From Gnetum montanum (lineage: Eukaryota; Streptophyta; Gnetopsida; Gnetales; Gnetaceae): a DNA stretch of 64,000 bases. The DNA lies in NCBI GenBank assembly GCA_015680685.1, contig MNCI01036633.1:15294-79293 (forward strand). Reading direction: 5' to 3'. The notes under the pieces are model-generated. The model did no database searches. It had not been told where the DNA came from and worked only from the letters and a program-made list of their open reading frames with translations. Positions 1-11,700 of this stretch are shown one piece after another. The position numbers were made by a program, and so were the translations under genes. Numbering within the stretch: position 1 is the first letter of the stretch; each line of letters opens with the position of its first letter.

Positions 1-193
1 CACATGGAAATTATTCTATCTCTGGAATGGTAAAACTGCCATAGTTTAGCTAAGGGTCTAGATCTAGATGAGGAAACAAGGGAAAGCTACCTCTTATTTA
101 TAGAACTAGCGACGACCTGCGATATCGCATGCGCAATATCACAGGGGCCGACGCGATATTGCGTACGCGATATCACGGCTCTCACTGTTCATC
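1..193 (-). mobile_element. LTR fragment (U3 and TATA part), minus orientation
   Basis: Read on the minus strand, this is the U3 part of an LTR: GATATC-rich palindromes at about 119-178, then a TATA-like box (plus-strand TTATTTATAG near 95-105), then leader sequence like that of the element D LTRs (GAGGTAGC, TTTCCTCATC, CTAGATC). The right end stops near 193 at TTCATC rather than the CATCA end seen elsewhere, so it is truncated or mutated. It interrupts the extra-ORF tail that resumes at 194. The left part lies outside the window. Confidence 0.7.
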
Positions 194-371
194 CGATTCT
201 AGAATAAGTAGCAAGGAGGAGAAGATGAAGGCATTGTTGGATGCCTTTTTCCTTCCATCAAAAGTGGCAACTGTACCAGGATAGCCACAACTGCCTCAAC
301 CACCACATGTGCCCAAAGTAGAAGAAGGTCCTTTGAAACCTCAAGAACCTTCACTACCTGGAACTATTTGA
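194..371 (+). pseudogene. C-terminal tail of the extra 3' ORF of an Athila-like element
   Basis: This stretch translates to a tail containing KEEKMKALLDAFFLPSKV and ends with the stop at 369-371. The same tail (KEEKIKALLDAFCLPPEV) occurs in element B at about 37735-37890, followed by the same kind of 3' untranslated stretch and an LTR. It is therefore the end of the third ORF of an element whose body lies left of the window. One in-frame TAG interrupts it. The function of this tail is unknown to me. Confidence 0.6.
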
Positions 372-612
372 TCTTTTCAACCGTCTTCACACCATCAAAG
401 GATGTGTTATCCAATTTTTTTCAACCATGTTCTGGTGTTCAATTTTGTGCCATAAACACCACAATTTTGTAATCAATGTCGATCTATACACATAGGCACT
501 TAGTTTTGTTTTGTTGTGTTAGTTTTGTTGTGTCGTGTGTTAGTCAATAATCCCATACCTTCCCAATTTTGTAAGGCACTTGATGATGAGTTTTCATTCA
601 GTTGTGGGGGTA

Positions 613-1455
613 TGATGAAAAGTCTTCAGTTGGCTACATTGATGGGATGCTGTCAATGGGACCCTATCAACAAGATCCCGTCAACATAGGGTTTTCCACA
701 TTGACATGTACCCGGCGACATGGCGCCCTAGTAGATTTATAAATATGGCATCCTAATAGTGTTAATGAGAGTAAGAATTTTAGTTGCTAGTGGAACTCTT
801 GTAGTTTGTTTCCATAAGAGATAAAATAATTTTTGAAGTGCTTGTAGCAGGAGTCAAGCAGTGTACAGATCTTTATTTTGAGCACTGTTATACCTAAGCA
901 CCACAATGTGTGCAGCAATAAAGATAAGATTTTTGATAAACCTTGCAGCACTTGGACTAGCTTAATGATTTATTTATGTATTTATTGTTTTTCATTAATT
1001 AAGCTAAATAGACTAACATACATAAGTACGACCACTTCGAGCATACATATAACACTTGGTAATCTCAGTAGCACTTAACGCTTGGTCGCCTAGTAGTGTT
1101 ATACATGTTCAGGATGTGTAGGGAAGGTGGGACTGGATGCTCATGTTAGGATAGTTAGTTATTACTTAGCAATTGAATTAGTTGAAGTAGTTAATAAATT
1201 TATTCTTAATTTATTACTAACCTTAGGAGAACAAAATATAAAATAATAAAAATCATGTGCCTTAATTACACTTAACCATACAACTAAGCCTCAAAAGTGT
1301 AGTTGGGAAGACAATGATCGTTTTACGATTAGATTCACCTTCTAGATTGAATCTTGTGTGCGAGAATACTAGGAATCCACAGAATTCGACCAAATTATGC
1401 ATGAACGCCTTGGTGATTCGTATGGTTAGGCATAGGGGTACCTTGATGCTCATCA
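613..1455 (+). mobile_element. 3' LTR of a plus-strand Athila-like element
   Basis: The LTR begins TGATGAAAAG, straight after a purine-rich GTTGTGGGGGTA (601-612) that serves as the polypurine tract, and ends GATGCTCATCA. U3 holds a cluster of TTGATGG / TGTCAAT / GTCAACAT inverted motifs (about 638-715). A TATA-like TATAAATAT lies near 738. The AATAAAGA polyadenylation-type motif is near 917, and the usual U5 marks (GACCACTTCGAGCAT, TTAACCATAC, CGTATGGTTAGGCATAGG) follow. At 843 bp it matches its relatives in length. It follows a 3' coding tail, so it is the 3' LTR; its 5' partner is outside the window. Confidence 0.8.
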
Positions 1456-3500
1456 ATTGGCATGTGTTTCAAGATTGTTAATTGCTGAGGCATATTCCTC
1501 TTGAGTTTCATTCCAAATTTGAACCTATTTGAGGGACTCTTGGGATGTCAGACAACATGTCAGGGATAACGTTGTTATAATGGACCTTACTTTTTCAACT
1601 AAGTAGCAAGGTATGGCTTTGCAAGCCAATGAAATGAAATGTTGCCCTATCAATACTATTGGAACACTTAGCTTGTACATCTTTGGAATGGCAACTAGTT
1701 GAATCCAGCATAATGCTTTGTGGCCTTCACCAATGAACAATGTTTTGCCATGCATCAATGCCATTACATGGGGTAATGCATGTAGATTTTGTAGCTAAGA
1801 AAGTGTCTCCACCATGCCTTAACTACTATGTATACTCATGTATGGTAGCATGTATGGATGTGTCATTGTCTACCTTAAAGGCTCGATGAAAAATTCAAGT
1901 ATATCTTCATAGTGGAAAAGAAACATGAACCTTCAAATTCTCATTGAACATGTAAACATGGTTGATGATGATCATTCAATTTACATAAACTAACACAATG
2001 GACATGCATAATAATTAAGGTACAATGAAGATACCTTCTAGCAGTCACTACCACTTCAATCTCTATTACATTACCTATCTTGCAAACATTACTTACTCAT
2101 TGAAGCCCCTAGTTCAGGCTTGTGCACTAGCATGATTGCTTTTAGGATTTTGATGATTTTTGAGGCTAGGACCTTAAACTTTTGGTTCCTTTTAACCTTT
2201 GTTGTTGCAGTGCTTTGGCCTTTGGTCCCACTTTGACCCCTAAATATAATTTTGCTTTGAAGTGGTTTATCCCAAAAAGGAAAAAATGAAAAAAGAAAGA
2301 TAGAAATAGAAATAGAAAATTGAACATGGTTTAGTAAAAGTGGGCACACATGAAAGAATAGCTAAGTGGAGTTACCCTTGAATTCATGCACAATGATTTA
2401 AGTAATTTCATCATCCATGAGTTTGAGGCGGAAGGACCATAGTTAGTGAAATCTGTAGTTAATCCCAATATATGTGATAAATGGCAAAGGCAATATTGAA
2501 GCCAATTTGACATTGAATTGGACATTTAATCCAATAAATAGTGCTATATTTTTATTGAATTTTAAAATTTAATATATTGTATAGTGCTAAATTTGATGCC
2601 AGCCACACATTAAAATTTTTAGATTTGATTTTCCACTCAGCTCTTAGATATTATAAAAATTGTAAGATGTCCACTACCAACATGAATGGATAGCGGTGCT
2701 TTCTTTTAACGATTTTATTGTGATTTTTAGACCAGTTTGTTCCAATTTTTCAGATCCTATTCATAAAAGGGTTATAGACTTGCAAATCCAGTACAATTTT
2801 TTCATGTATGCGAGAGACCACCACTGAACTGCTAATAACGTGCTTATTTTTCGGTAGTGAAACCTGCGTTTGAGCCTAGCACAGCCGCTGAAAAAAAGTG
2901 TACGCTTTAGCTCATCATCAAGACCATTACAAAAAGCGTGTCTACATTTCAAGTGATTTTCGTCCATATGTCTCAGTTGTTAATAGTGGCCCCTCCTTTC
3001 ATGTCATGCTAAACTCAAAAAGATTAAGAATTTGCCGGTTCGTCAGGATTTCGGAGTTGCACGCTAATTTTGTATGCAGTGAACGGCAGATTTCTTTTTC
3101 TTTTTTCTTTTTAAACGTACCCGAGCACAAAATAATTACAAAAAATTACCGGTATCCTGCGTATTTCAAGCGTAAACTCGGCGGCGGACAATGTTGATTG
3201 CTCATTCTATGTAAAATCGTTTATCGTCATCGTTAAGTGATCATTATTTTACCCAACCATCTTTCAACCCCATGCAAAAAATGTATTCACAGAAATCTGA
3301 AATTTAGCCGGTCTAGGTCCAAGCGCAGAACATAGATAAATACAGTTCCTATTTGTTTTGCTGTAATATCAGTAAATCTGAACTGTTTTACGCTTGTTGG
3401 TAACTTCGTATGAATTGACGCAACCGATTAATCATACGTGGTTGAACACACCATGGACTTAAATTCAATCGATGGGGACAGCCAATCAATATGCATAACA
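1456..3500. other. Intergenic DNA, nothing recognised
   Basis: Between the LTR and the 3' side of the lipid transfer protein gene I see no conserved coding region, RNA gene or transposon domain. Short open frames at 2761-2967 (minus) and 2898-3197 (plus) overlap each other on opposite strands and resemble nothing I know. Base composition becomes less AT-rich from about 2800, as expected on approaching a gene. Confidence 0.5.
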
Positions 3501-3525
3501 GAAACAAGTGATAGAGCACTCAGAT

Positions 3526-3531
3526 TTTATT
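3526..3531 (-). terminator. Candidate poly(A) signal of the LTP gene
   Basis: AATAAA on the minus strand about 200 nt past the LTP stop codon. A second AATAAA lies closer, at 3642-3647 (about 80 nt past the stop). Either could direct 3' end formation; the sequence alone does not decide. Confidence 0.4.
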
Positions 3532-3727
3532 TAGTATATAAACATGGTAAGCCTAAACCATGTCTGTACATGACCATCACAGCTACAGCCACAACGCCGT
3601 AGATCGTAATAATAATAATAAGTATACTCGCCACATATAGATTTATTAGCAGAAAGCCATACTCCTCTTTTTCATAACTGTATCTGCAAGTAATCTACAG
3701 ATCACAGCCGAGGACATCCAGAGTCTC

Positions 3728-4398
3728 TTACTGAATCCTGCATGAGGGTAAAAACGATATTAAATCCTGGGTTCCACAAAATAACGGAACAAATCAAATC
3801 GTCCATGCCGATTATCAGTAGACAGGGACATAAACACCAAGCACCCGGATTTATTATTGTGCAAGCTCCGTAACCAAAGACAGCAAAAGAGTAGATGCAT
3901 AAAGTATTGGATGAGATAGGCCGTGAGGCCTTAAGATAAAGAGTAGTACTGAGTTATAAATTTAAACCGATTCATGAAAAAAATTCTGAAACTAATCCCA
4001 AAGAATTTTACCTAATATATATATGTCTGAATGCATACTTACGTGTTGCAGTTGACAGAAGTGCTGATGGGGACATTAAGTTTAACACCACACTTGCCAG
4101 GCAAGGCCTGAGAATTGGTGGGATTAGGCTTCACAGACTGTGCCAGTGTTTTGATGCATTGACAAGCAGTCCTCCTGTCACGGGTGGTGGAAGCTGCTCT
4201 GTTCAGGTTTTTTACACCTTGGCAGCATGCCGCACTGGGTCCTGGTCCACCGGTAAGGTAACCTCGGCACGGTGACAGGCTCGAAACCACCGAGGAGCAA
4301 GTTACAGCAGCCTCACTTGGCTTCACTGCCATCAATGTTACCATCGCCATCACCGTGACCACAGCCACTGCTGCTGTGAACACCTTTTGGGCTGCCAT
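3728..4398 (-). CDS. Type-1 non-specific lipid transfer protein, two exons
   Basis: Exons are 4043-4398 and 3728-3737, giving 121 residues. A GTG at 4446 keeps the frame open upstream, but the first ATG after the TATA box in this frame is at 4398, and it starts a clear signal peptide (residues 1-30, hydrophobic core AVAVVTVMAMV, cut after PSEA). The mature part of 91 residues has cysteines at 4, 14, 28, 29, 49, 51, 73 and 87, that is C-X9-C-X13-CC-X19-CXC-X21-C-X13-C, exactly the type-1 (9-kDa) spacing. The DRR before CXC is also family-typical. Such proteins are secreted, bind lipids in a tunnel held by four disulfides, and act in cuticle formation and defence. The frame runs into a GTAAGT donor after codon AAC-AC. 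The acceptor CATGCAG at 3738 adds the last residues Thr-Ile-Gln and a TAA. An intron just before the last few codons is classic for this family. The protein is basic (many Lys and Arg). Confidence 0.95.
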
Positions 4399-4531
4399 GC
4401 TGCTGCTGCTGCTTTGGCTACTGCCTTTAGCTTTGCTCTGTTCCACACCAGTGCCTTGTCACTCTCTCTCTTGCGTATGAGGAGCTGCTGCTGCTGCTTG
4501 TTTGTGGAAAATTGATCACTCATGGTGTCAG

Positions 4532-4539
4532 TATTTATA
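4532..4539 (-). promoter_or_regulatory. TATA box of the LTP gene
   Basis: TATAAATA on the minus strand, 134 nt upstream of the LTP start codon. The expected transcription start is about 30 nt downstream, near 4500, giving a 5' leader of about 100 nt. The ATG at 4523-4521 lies between the box and the expected start, so it should not be in the mRNA. Confidence 0.65.
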
Positions 4540-4894
4540 GAGCCAGGGCCTCCCAATAGAGATGCTTTTTTCATGAATTAATCAATGTGGCTGGTGGATC
4601 CGTTGGCTCTCGTGCTGGCCACTTTCAATGTTCGAGGCAGACCTGTTTCGTTCCTGGCATTTCACAGGAACAGGTGCCGTTTACGTGTGTGCCCGTTCTG
4701 CCACATTTCACAACCGATTCTTACAGGTTGGTTCGATTCAATCATTTCTCGTTTGTAGGTACATCTGTCCTGGGCTCATTTAAGAGTCACGCTGTTTCTG
4801 TTGGGTATTAAAGTGATTGATTGATTTTATTCTTATTCATGCAACGTTTGGCTGCTTCCCTGTTCACGTCAATCTGGGCCGCGATGAAATCAGG

Positions 4895-4902
4895 TACATT
4901 TA
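4895..4902 (-). promoter_or_regulatory. Possible L1-box in the LTP promoter
   Basis: TAAATGTA on the minus strand fits the L1-box consensus TAAATGYA, bound by class IV HD-ZIP factors in epidermal promoters. It lies about 360 nt upstream of the TATA box. LTP genes are often epidermal, so the site makes sense, but an 8-mer can arise by chance. Confidence 0.25.
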
Positions 4903-6230
4903 TGGGCTTCATTAAGTTGTGTCTTTGTTAGTTGACTTGCTGTGATTGAATATAATTGGCCGTGCTTGACGATGAGGAGAATTAGCAGCCGCTAATTCAG
5001 AGCTGAGGTGGCTAAAACCACGAAAGGCCAACGACCCCATAACCACCCCCTCAGCGTCATTGGTTTCATTAAATTCCTGCATTCCACGCGTATCGTCCAA
5101 ATGAATTATAGCTTTAACGGACTTCAGCAAGTCGGTTGGCATGTTTATTTAAAACATAACCGTGCACAAGAACGAGGTGGGATTCACGCCTGCAAATTTT
5201 ACAGCTTTGGATGTAGCATGTGCCAGAAGCTTTACATGAAAAACATGCTATTGGAGTCACTTTGTTTCAGCTTGCGGTGAAACGACCTTTTTTGTTTATC
5301 CCATAGATTCACAGGTCTAACAACGATTCCAATACCATTAAAAGTTCAATTTCAATGACATGAAATGATTCAGGTTAAAGAAACAACAGTACTAAATAAG
5401 GGTTAAATGACCTGCATCGGGTTCAGCGTAGCTTGAGAAACGTGAAAAGAGGTAATTATCCTGATGCTAATCTTTTCCATATGTAATCACGTTTTGCAAA
5501 TGCGTAGATCGACTTAATTTGTTAATTGATCTACGAGCTCATGAGTTTGATTCTTAAAATCACTTTAATATAGATGTCAATGTTATCATTATGGTACCAT
5601 GCTAATAAGAGGTGGTTATCTAGTTGTCTAGCAAGTATGATGCAATTACAAGGTTACTTCATATGGGAGGTTTTGAGAATTGGTTGTAAATATGAAACCA
5701 GAAAAATTATCCCCAAAACTGTTGAGCTTTTTCTTTAAACTCTCTCTTTGAGGAAGTAATGTAGTTTGAATTTTTTTAATATTATTATTCAAACAACAAA
5801 CCACCTTGCTTCACCCTCCCACTTGTCCCTTTCTAAAGTTAACTAATAGTGCGAGTAATATAAAATCCTAGCGCAATAAGTATCCACCCTATCAAGTTGT
5901 CACTCTCTTAGATTTACGTATTAATGATCACGCAACCAAACTGGTTCACTATTGGGCATACCATGTCAACTAAATGTTAGGTAACCAAGTCAAACCAAGT
6001 TACAGAAGTTTACACTCAAGGTTTTGGTGTCCTCATTCTACTTTTACTAATTTGACGATAAATGTACATGGAAACATTATAGAAAAATTATTAATTAATT
6101 GCTTAAATTAAATGCATAAATTCAAATTTAAGCTACATCAAAGTGCTGAAATATGAGTGAATTAATCTCAATCTTAATTGCCACAAACATGGGTACTTTG
6201 AACAATGGGCATAGCCACTCAAATGAAGAC
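4903..6230. other. LTP upstream region, nothing else recognised
   Basis: This is AT-rich sequence with no conserved coding frame. The open frame at 5008-5280 (plus) has no recognisable content. No LTR, LINE or SINE signature was found. Confidence 0.4.
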
Positions 6231-6388
6231 TTCAAACAACCAATTCAATCATACATGGGCACTTGCTAACTAATAACAAAGTCTCTTCAAACAACCTATT
6301 CAATCATACATGGGCACTTGCTAACTAATAACAAAGTCTCTTCAAACAACCAATTCGATCATACATCCGCACTTGCTGACTAGTTACA
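6231..6388. repeat. 55-bp tandem repeat, about 2.9 copies
   Basis: Copies start at 6231, 6286 and 6341, each beginning TTCAAACAACC and containing ATCATACATGGGCACTTGCT. The first two copies are almost identical; the third has several changes and fades near 6388. Confidence 0.85.
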
Positions 6389-8069
6389 AATTATGGAAAC
6401 AAACTGCCAAAATTTAGCTATTGTGAACTAAACAACTACAATATCAAGTCACCTATATGTATAGGTGCATATGCATCAATGCATTTAGAAATGTGCAAGC
6501 TAATATGCACATACTATCCATCAACACATCTTACATTTGGAAAGTTTATCAAACGATCCCTTCCCTAACAACCTTTATACTAGGTTAGCTATATATTTAT
6601 GATATATATCTATTATTTGGCTGAGAGAATCTTTAATATTTTTCAGATTAATAAAATCTTAAATTATTTTACTTAGAATTGATTTTCATATTAAAAACAA
6701 AAATCAAAACCAGTGTACATTATCTCAACCAAAATAATAATTTTGTGAAAAACTTATCGCTTAGTCGAGCATCATGATGATAACTATTTATTTACGTTGA
6801 CAAAGTCCAACTAGGTAACTAGCCCTCACCATTACAATGATAAAATTATTATACTATTTTACCTTGACTAAAGATGACTTTTGGATGGGGCTAGTAGTTG
6901 GCCTTTTGGCCAAAATCATTTTCAACATCCATCTTTACTATCAACTATAAGCTACTTGTCAACATTATTTTTGATTTTTGGGTTAACTTATTAGTAAAGA
7001 ACAAATTTGTCTTATAGGATAGTTGTTTGGACTAATTAATACTTCTTACTATAGATGTAAAAAAATTCACAAAAGCTATCTTCTTTGATTTCCCTAGTAC
7101 TGCTTGATTGTTTTTATGACTAGCATTAACTTGATTTTTCATATCTCCAACTTTATGTTTTTTTTTTTTCTTATTCTTAGCTTCAAACTATTTTTTCTTT
7201 TCCTTGACATCTTAAGAAAAAAGAACATGTATTAAACAACGTCTACTACTTGTTTAGTATAATCAACATATTATAACTTGATGTTTTACATTGCCTCATC
7301 TTCTTTCTAGTTTTTACTTGAAAAAAATATGATACAATCTTATTATTACTCTACTAGCTATGTAGTCGAATTAGAACTTTATAATTTAACATTGCTCATA
7401 AGAACTAAACCAATAACTTGGATCATCCAAATCAAGAGTTTTACTCTATTAGCTAGTGTTTACATGGATATAGAAATAACTATATGCAGCTATTCCACTT
7501 CATCATGGATAACATCTTTTTCTTTTTTTTTCTTTTTTGCATAATAAAATCATAAGTACAAAAGCAACCTAAAAGGAGGTTAAAAACTTTCAAAAGTTGG
7601 GTTTCCAAATTACCATTCTACATTTTGAAAATCTTCCTTTTGTATTTTTGTTTTCATATAAGGGCAAGGTGCAATTATGAATATTCCTAGAATAATACCC
7701 CGAATGTTGTGACAAATTCACATTTTAGGTAACCATGAATAAAATTAAAGCTTCATTTGGTTTTGTGACTCACTTTGTCATCTTTTTAACATCTTTTCTT
7801 AACAATTTTCCAACCTTGTTTTAAATCCATTATTGCATATAAATTTCTAATAGCCTATTTTTGTAATAACATCCTTATTGCTAAGATCTCCAAATGATCT
7901 CTATTAAGATTTTATTATAATGAATTATCTTAGCTTATGATGGCATCGTACTAGCTTCTAATAGCCAATATGGTATTACTTAATTGTTTAGAGCATGCAA
8001 CTTGTGGTTTGTAAGTTATAAATTCAATTCCAAGGGGTATGTTAATTTGAAACAATAATGGGGATTTGA
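6389..8069. other. AT-rich intergenic DNA
   Basis: No gene was recognised. Pyrimidine-rich runs occur near 7140-7210 and 7507-7540. A tRNA-like stretch near 7965-8035 (GTTTAGAGCATGC, then TTCAATTCC) could be a worn SINE but is too weak to call. Confidence 0.4.
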
Positions 8070-9039
8070 TGGAACCTTTAGGCATAGGTGTATGTCTTTC
8101 AAGTCCCTTAACCAGTGCTTGTAGCCCTTTTATTTATCCAAGGGATGTGCTTTGAATTTCCATTATTGTTTTTCTTTGTTGAAATGGGAACCACACCATG
8201 CAAGGACTTATTCATGTCAAAGGGGTGTGCTTTGAATTTCCATCATTTTTCTTTTAATGATGGGAACCACACCATGCAATGAAGTTATTTGTCTTCCTAT
8301 CATTGGGTGGTATGGAATGGTAAGAAGTCCACGCAAAACACTCAAGCACTCAAGCAAGAAGAAGAGTGCAAAGAGTATTGAGTCCCCTTGAAGTCACATC
8401 CTTTACAAACCTTTGGATCTTTCCTAATTCTGGAACTACCAAGGTCACTAATTGATTAAAAGTTTCTTTAAGGAAAAGGGGACCTCAAATTCCTAGAACA
8501 AGAAAAACCATAGAGTTCATTTAATGGGTGGATGACGTGGAATCACTACTTGTTCCATGAAAAATTAACCATGTCAAAGTCATTAAACATTAGAATTCAA
8601 AAATAGAAACCAGACATCAACAATCACACATTAAGCACAAAGCATCATTAGTAAATAGCAACAGCAACATTGTATCCTGTGACAATAAAGTAGATTTATT
8701 AGCAAAAAATGAGAAAATATCACACTTAATCAAAAGAAACACAAGAAACAAAATAAAGTAAAATATATAAGAAAGTGTAAAATAATCAAGAAAATTTAAA
8801 TGTACCAAAAATGGTATAAAATTTGAAAATTTTGAAAATCCAAAAAATTTGTAAAATCAAAAATGCAAAAAACAAAAAGGTAGAAAAACTGAGAGGCCAT
8901 GATAATGGTTAGCACATATGGCTATCTCCCCCATGACTAAGTTGGAAGGAGGAGATCCAAAAAATAGAATATGGATGTCCATCAGGTGAAACGGTAGTTA
9001 CACTAGCTTATCTTAGTTCTAGGAAAGGTTTAATTTATT

Positions 9040-10130
9040 GGATATTGACCAGTTGCATTTTATTTGGGTTGTCAAGTTTGTAAATTATCATGGCCCTAGA
9101 GGAAAAGGTTTGATCAATTATATAAGGTCCCTCCCACAATGTTTGCAATTTTTCCTTTTAAGGTACATGTGTGGGGTTCCAATAGAAGACCTTATCTCCT
9201 GGTTGAAGCCTTACTTTCCTAATTCTAAGGTCATGGCGTTGCTTGTTAAATGCCTTGTTACCTCATTCAAAGATAGGGCCATTAAGCAATTTTCATCTAG
9301 CACGTTAAGATTGATCAATCTTTCCTTTTGTGCTAAACTTAGGTCAAGGTTTAGATCATAAGCCATTGAGAGTGTACGGAGCTCAAATTGAGTTGGAAGT
9401 GTTGGAAGTTTCCTGTACACTAACTCATAGGAAGAATATCCAATAGGAAGTTTCCAAGTTGATCAGTAAGCCCAGAGAGCATCATTAAGTTTTGTGGTCC
9501 AATCCTTTCTATATTTTCTAATGGTTCGGGTTAATATTTTTGTAATCTCTCGATTGGTTACCTCTGCTTGACCATTGGCTTGGGGGTGGTAAGGTGTTAT
9601 TAATTTATGTTCTACCCCCAAGTGTTGCATTAATTTTCTAAATACGGCACCTATGAAATGAGTTCCATTATTAAAAATTAGTGAATGCGGCACCATAAAC
9701 CTTTTTACAATATGTTGTTGTATAAATTTGGCAGCAATGAATGATGTGCAATCTGTAATAGCTACCGCTTCAGCCCATTTTGTGCAATAGTCAACTACTA
9801 CTATAATATATTCTTTCTCGTTAGACATGGGTGTGTTGGGACCCATGAAGTTAATACCCCATATGTTGAAAGGTTCTAGTGGTTGAATCCACTGTTGAGG
9901 ACCCTCCATACGAGCAGTCATCCCCTTGTCACATTGACAACGTTCACAAGACTTGACAAACCAATGGGCATCCCTAAAGATTGTAGGCCAATAGTATCTT
10001 GCCATCAGGATTTTTATGGTTGTGCATCTCCCTGCATAATGGCCTCCGTAAGGCCCTTCATGAGCATCCTAGAGAATGTGTAGTTGATCTTCATTAGGGA
10101 CACACCAACGGATTAGGCCATCAACACACA
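9040..10130 (-). pseudogene. E1 integrase, broken
   Basis: The zinc-finger part (CERCQ at about 9940) is followed by the core in an open stretch 9463-10005: IWGINFMGP, then FNNGTHF, then QANGQAEVTNREI. In active integrases the first two motifs carry the catalytic Asp; here both read Asn (GAT or GAC to AAT or AAC). The third residue, Glu, is kept. The C-terminal part (YRKLPTLPTQFELRTLSMAY, then LDLSLAQKERLINLNVLDE at 9211-9420) is the Athila-type domain that follows the core. With two of three catalytic residues gone, this copy cannot integrate DNA. Confidence 0.85.
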
Positions 10131-10830
10131 CCTTGTAAAGGTGTTCGTTGATTTCCATGAAGTATTTGACCCAATGAAGAAATTGTTGTTTTTTCCTAAA
10201 ATCCAAGTCTTTTGGCATCTCTTGAGTGAGAAGATATGTTAGGATTCCATTATACCATATTGCCTTTTCAGGTGTTTGTTCATTTATTGCTCCAGTAAAT
10301 AGGAGTTCATTTGGAAATTGATCAAAGAGTGAGCTCTCCTCCTCTTTGTTATCACATCTTATGCAAGAAAGATGGTTAGCAACCACATTCTTAGTCCCTT
10401 TTCAATCCACCATAGTATGATCGAATTCTTGCAAGATCACAAGCCACCATATAAGACGAGGGCTCACCATTGGCTTATTCATAATGAAGCAAATTACACT
10501 ATGGTCCATATGTACAAATACTTTATAACCTAACACATAATGTCAAAAATTTTCTAATGCATACACCACTGCCATTAATTCCTTCTCTATGGTGGTGTAA
10601 TTTAATTGTGCTCCCACAATGCTTTGACTCATGTAGTGGATATAATATGGACATTTCTTATCATCCATTTGTGTACGTACTTCTCCCAAAGCATAGTTAG
10701 ATATGTCTATCATGATATGGAATGATTTGGACCAATCTAGTGCTCATAAGATTGGTGTTTCTATGAGTTTCTCTTTTAATTGTTGGAATGCATTTTCACA
10801 TTCCTTGGTCCAAATGAAAGATGCATCTTT
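10131..10830 (-). pseudogene. E1 RNase H and linker, broken
   Basis: The minus frame contains the LSQLNYTTIEKEL-type RNase H region (plus 10570-10620 encodes its complement), a VANHLS motif near 10380 and a LFDQFPNELLF linker. Several stops interrupt it. Its order between RT and integrase is the normal Ty3/gypsy order. Confidence 0.7.
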
Positions 10831-11700
10831 CTTTGTAAGTTCTACCAATGACTTTGCAATCTTAGAGAAATCTCAATAAAGCACCGGTAGTAACCAGTGT
10901 GTCCAAGGAATGAAAAAACATATTTGACAATATTTGGTTGGTGTGTTATTTCTTGGATGACCCTTATCTTTTTTAGGTCTACCTCAATCCCTTTCTACAA
11001 AATTCGATGCCCTAACACAATGCCTTATTGAACCATGAGATGGCTCTTTTGCCAATTGAGTCGTAGGTTTGTCTCAACACATCTCTTCAGTACTTACTCA
11101 AGTTGGTCCAAGGCTTGCTCAAAGGTAGCTCTATAGGTGGAGAATTTATCCATGAAGACTTCAACACCACTATCGATTTGTTATTGAAAGATACTAAGGA
11201 TCATACATTGAAATGTTGTAGGGTCATTGCATAGGCCAAATGGCATCTTACTTATGCAAAATTCCACTAGGGACTCGTGAATGTTGTCTTAGCTTAGTCT
11301 TCTAGCACAATTTGGATTTGGTTATAGCCACTATAACTATTCAAGAAACTATAATAATAATTCCCAAATATGGTGTCTGATACTTGATCCACAAATGAAA
11401 AAGGAAAGTGATCCTTAAATGTTACCATATTTAACAACCTAAAGTTAATGCAAACTTGCCATTTACCATCTTTCTTTGGTACAATTACAAGTGGGCAAAC
11501 CCGCTTACTATCCACGATTGGATAGATAAACCCTACCTTGAGGAGTTGCTCTATTTCCTCCTTAATGATTTGCTTCACTTGGGGGTTTGGTCACCTCTAT
11601 GGCTACCTTCTAGGCTTCATGGCCAGGTCAATGTAGATGTGGTGCTGGCATATCTGTGGATTGATTCCTGTTAGCTCTGGATATGCCCAAGCAAAGGCTA
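10831..11700 (-). pseudogene. E1 reverse transcriptase, broken
   Basis: The open stretch 11294-11578 reads KEEIEQLLKVGFIYPI, VIVPKKDGKWQVCINFRLLN and FLNSYSGYNQI. The catalytic Asp of the FLDGYSGYNQI motif, intact in element C, is Asn here. The FMDDFS box reads FMDKFS near 11140, so a second catalytic Asp is lost too. This copy is dead. Confidence 0.8.

Noticed and set aside
1456-1480. Primer-binding-site-like TTGGCATGTGTTTC after the 613-1455 LTR
   Set aside because: Only TTGGCA fits. The LTR follows a 3' coding tail and polypurine tract, so it is a 3' LTR and this is flanking DNA.
2761-3197. Overlapping open frames on both strands upstream of the LTP 3' end
   Set aside because: No recognisable protein and no exon structure; they overlap on opposite strands.
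4399-4446. Longer LTP N-terminus beginning at 4446
   Set aside because: The codon there is GTG, and it would place 16 polar residues before a complete signal peptide. ATG at 4398 fits better.
4350-4574. Open frame of 74 codons overlapping the LTP gene (minus, starting MKKASLLGG)
   Set aside because: It runs across the TATA box and LTP leader in another frame and has no family features.
7965-8035. tRNA-like stretch (GTTTAGAGCATGC ... TTCAATTCC)
   Set aside because: Acceptor stems do not pair and the A box is poor; at most a worn SINE, so not called.
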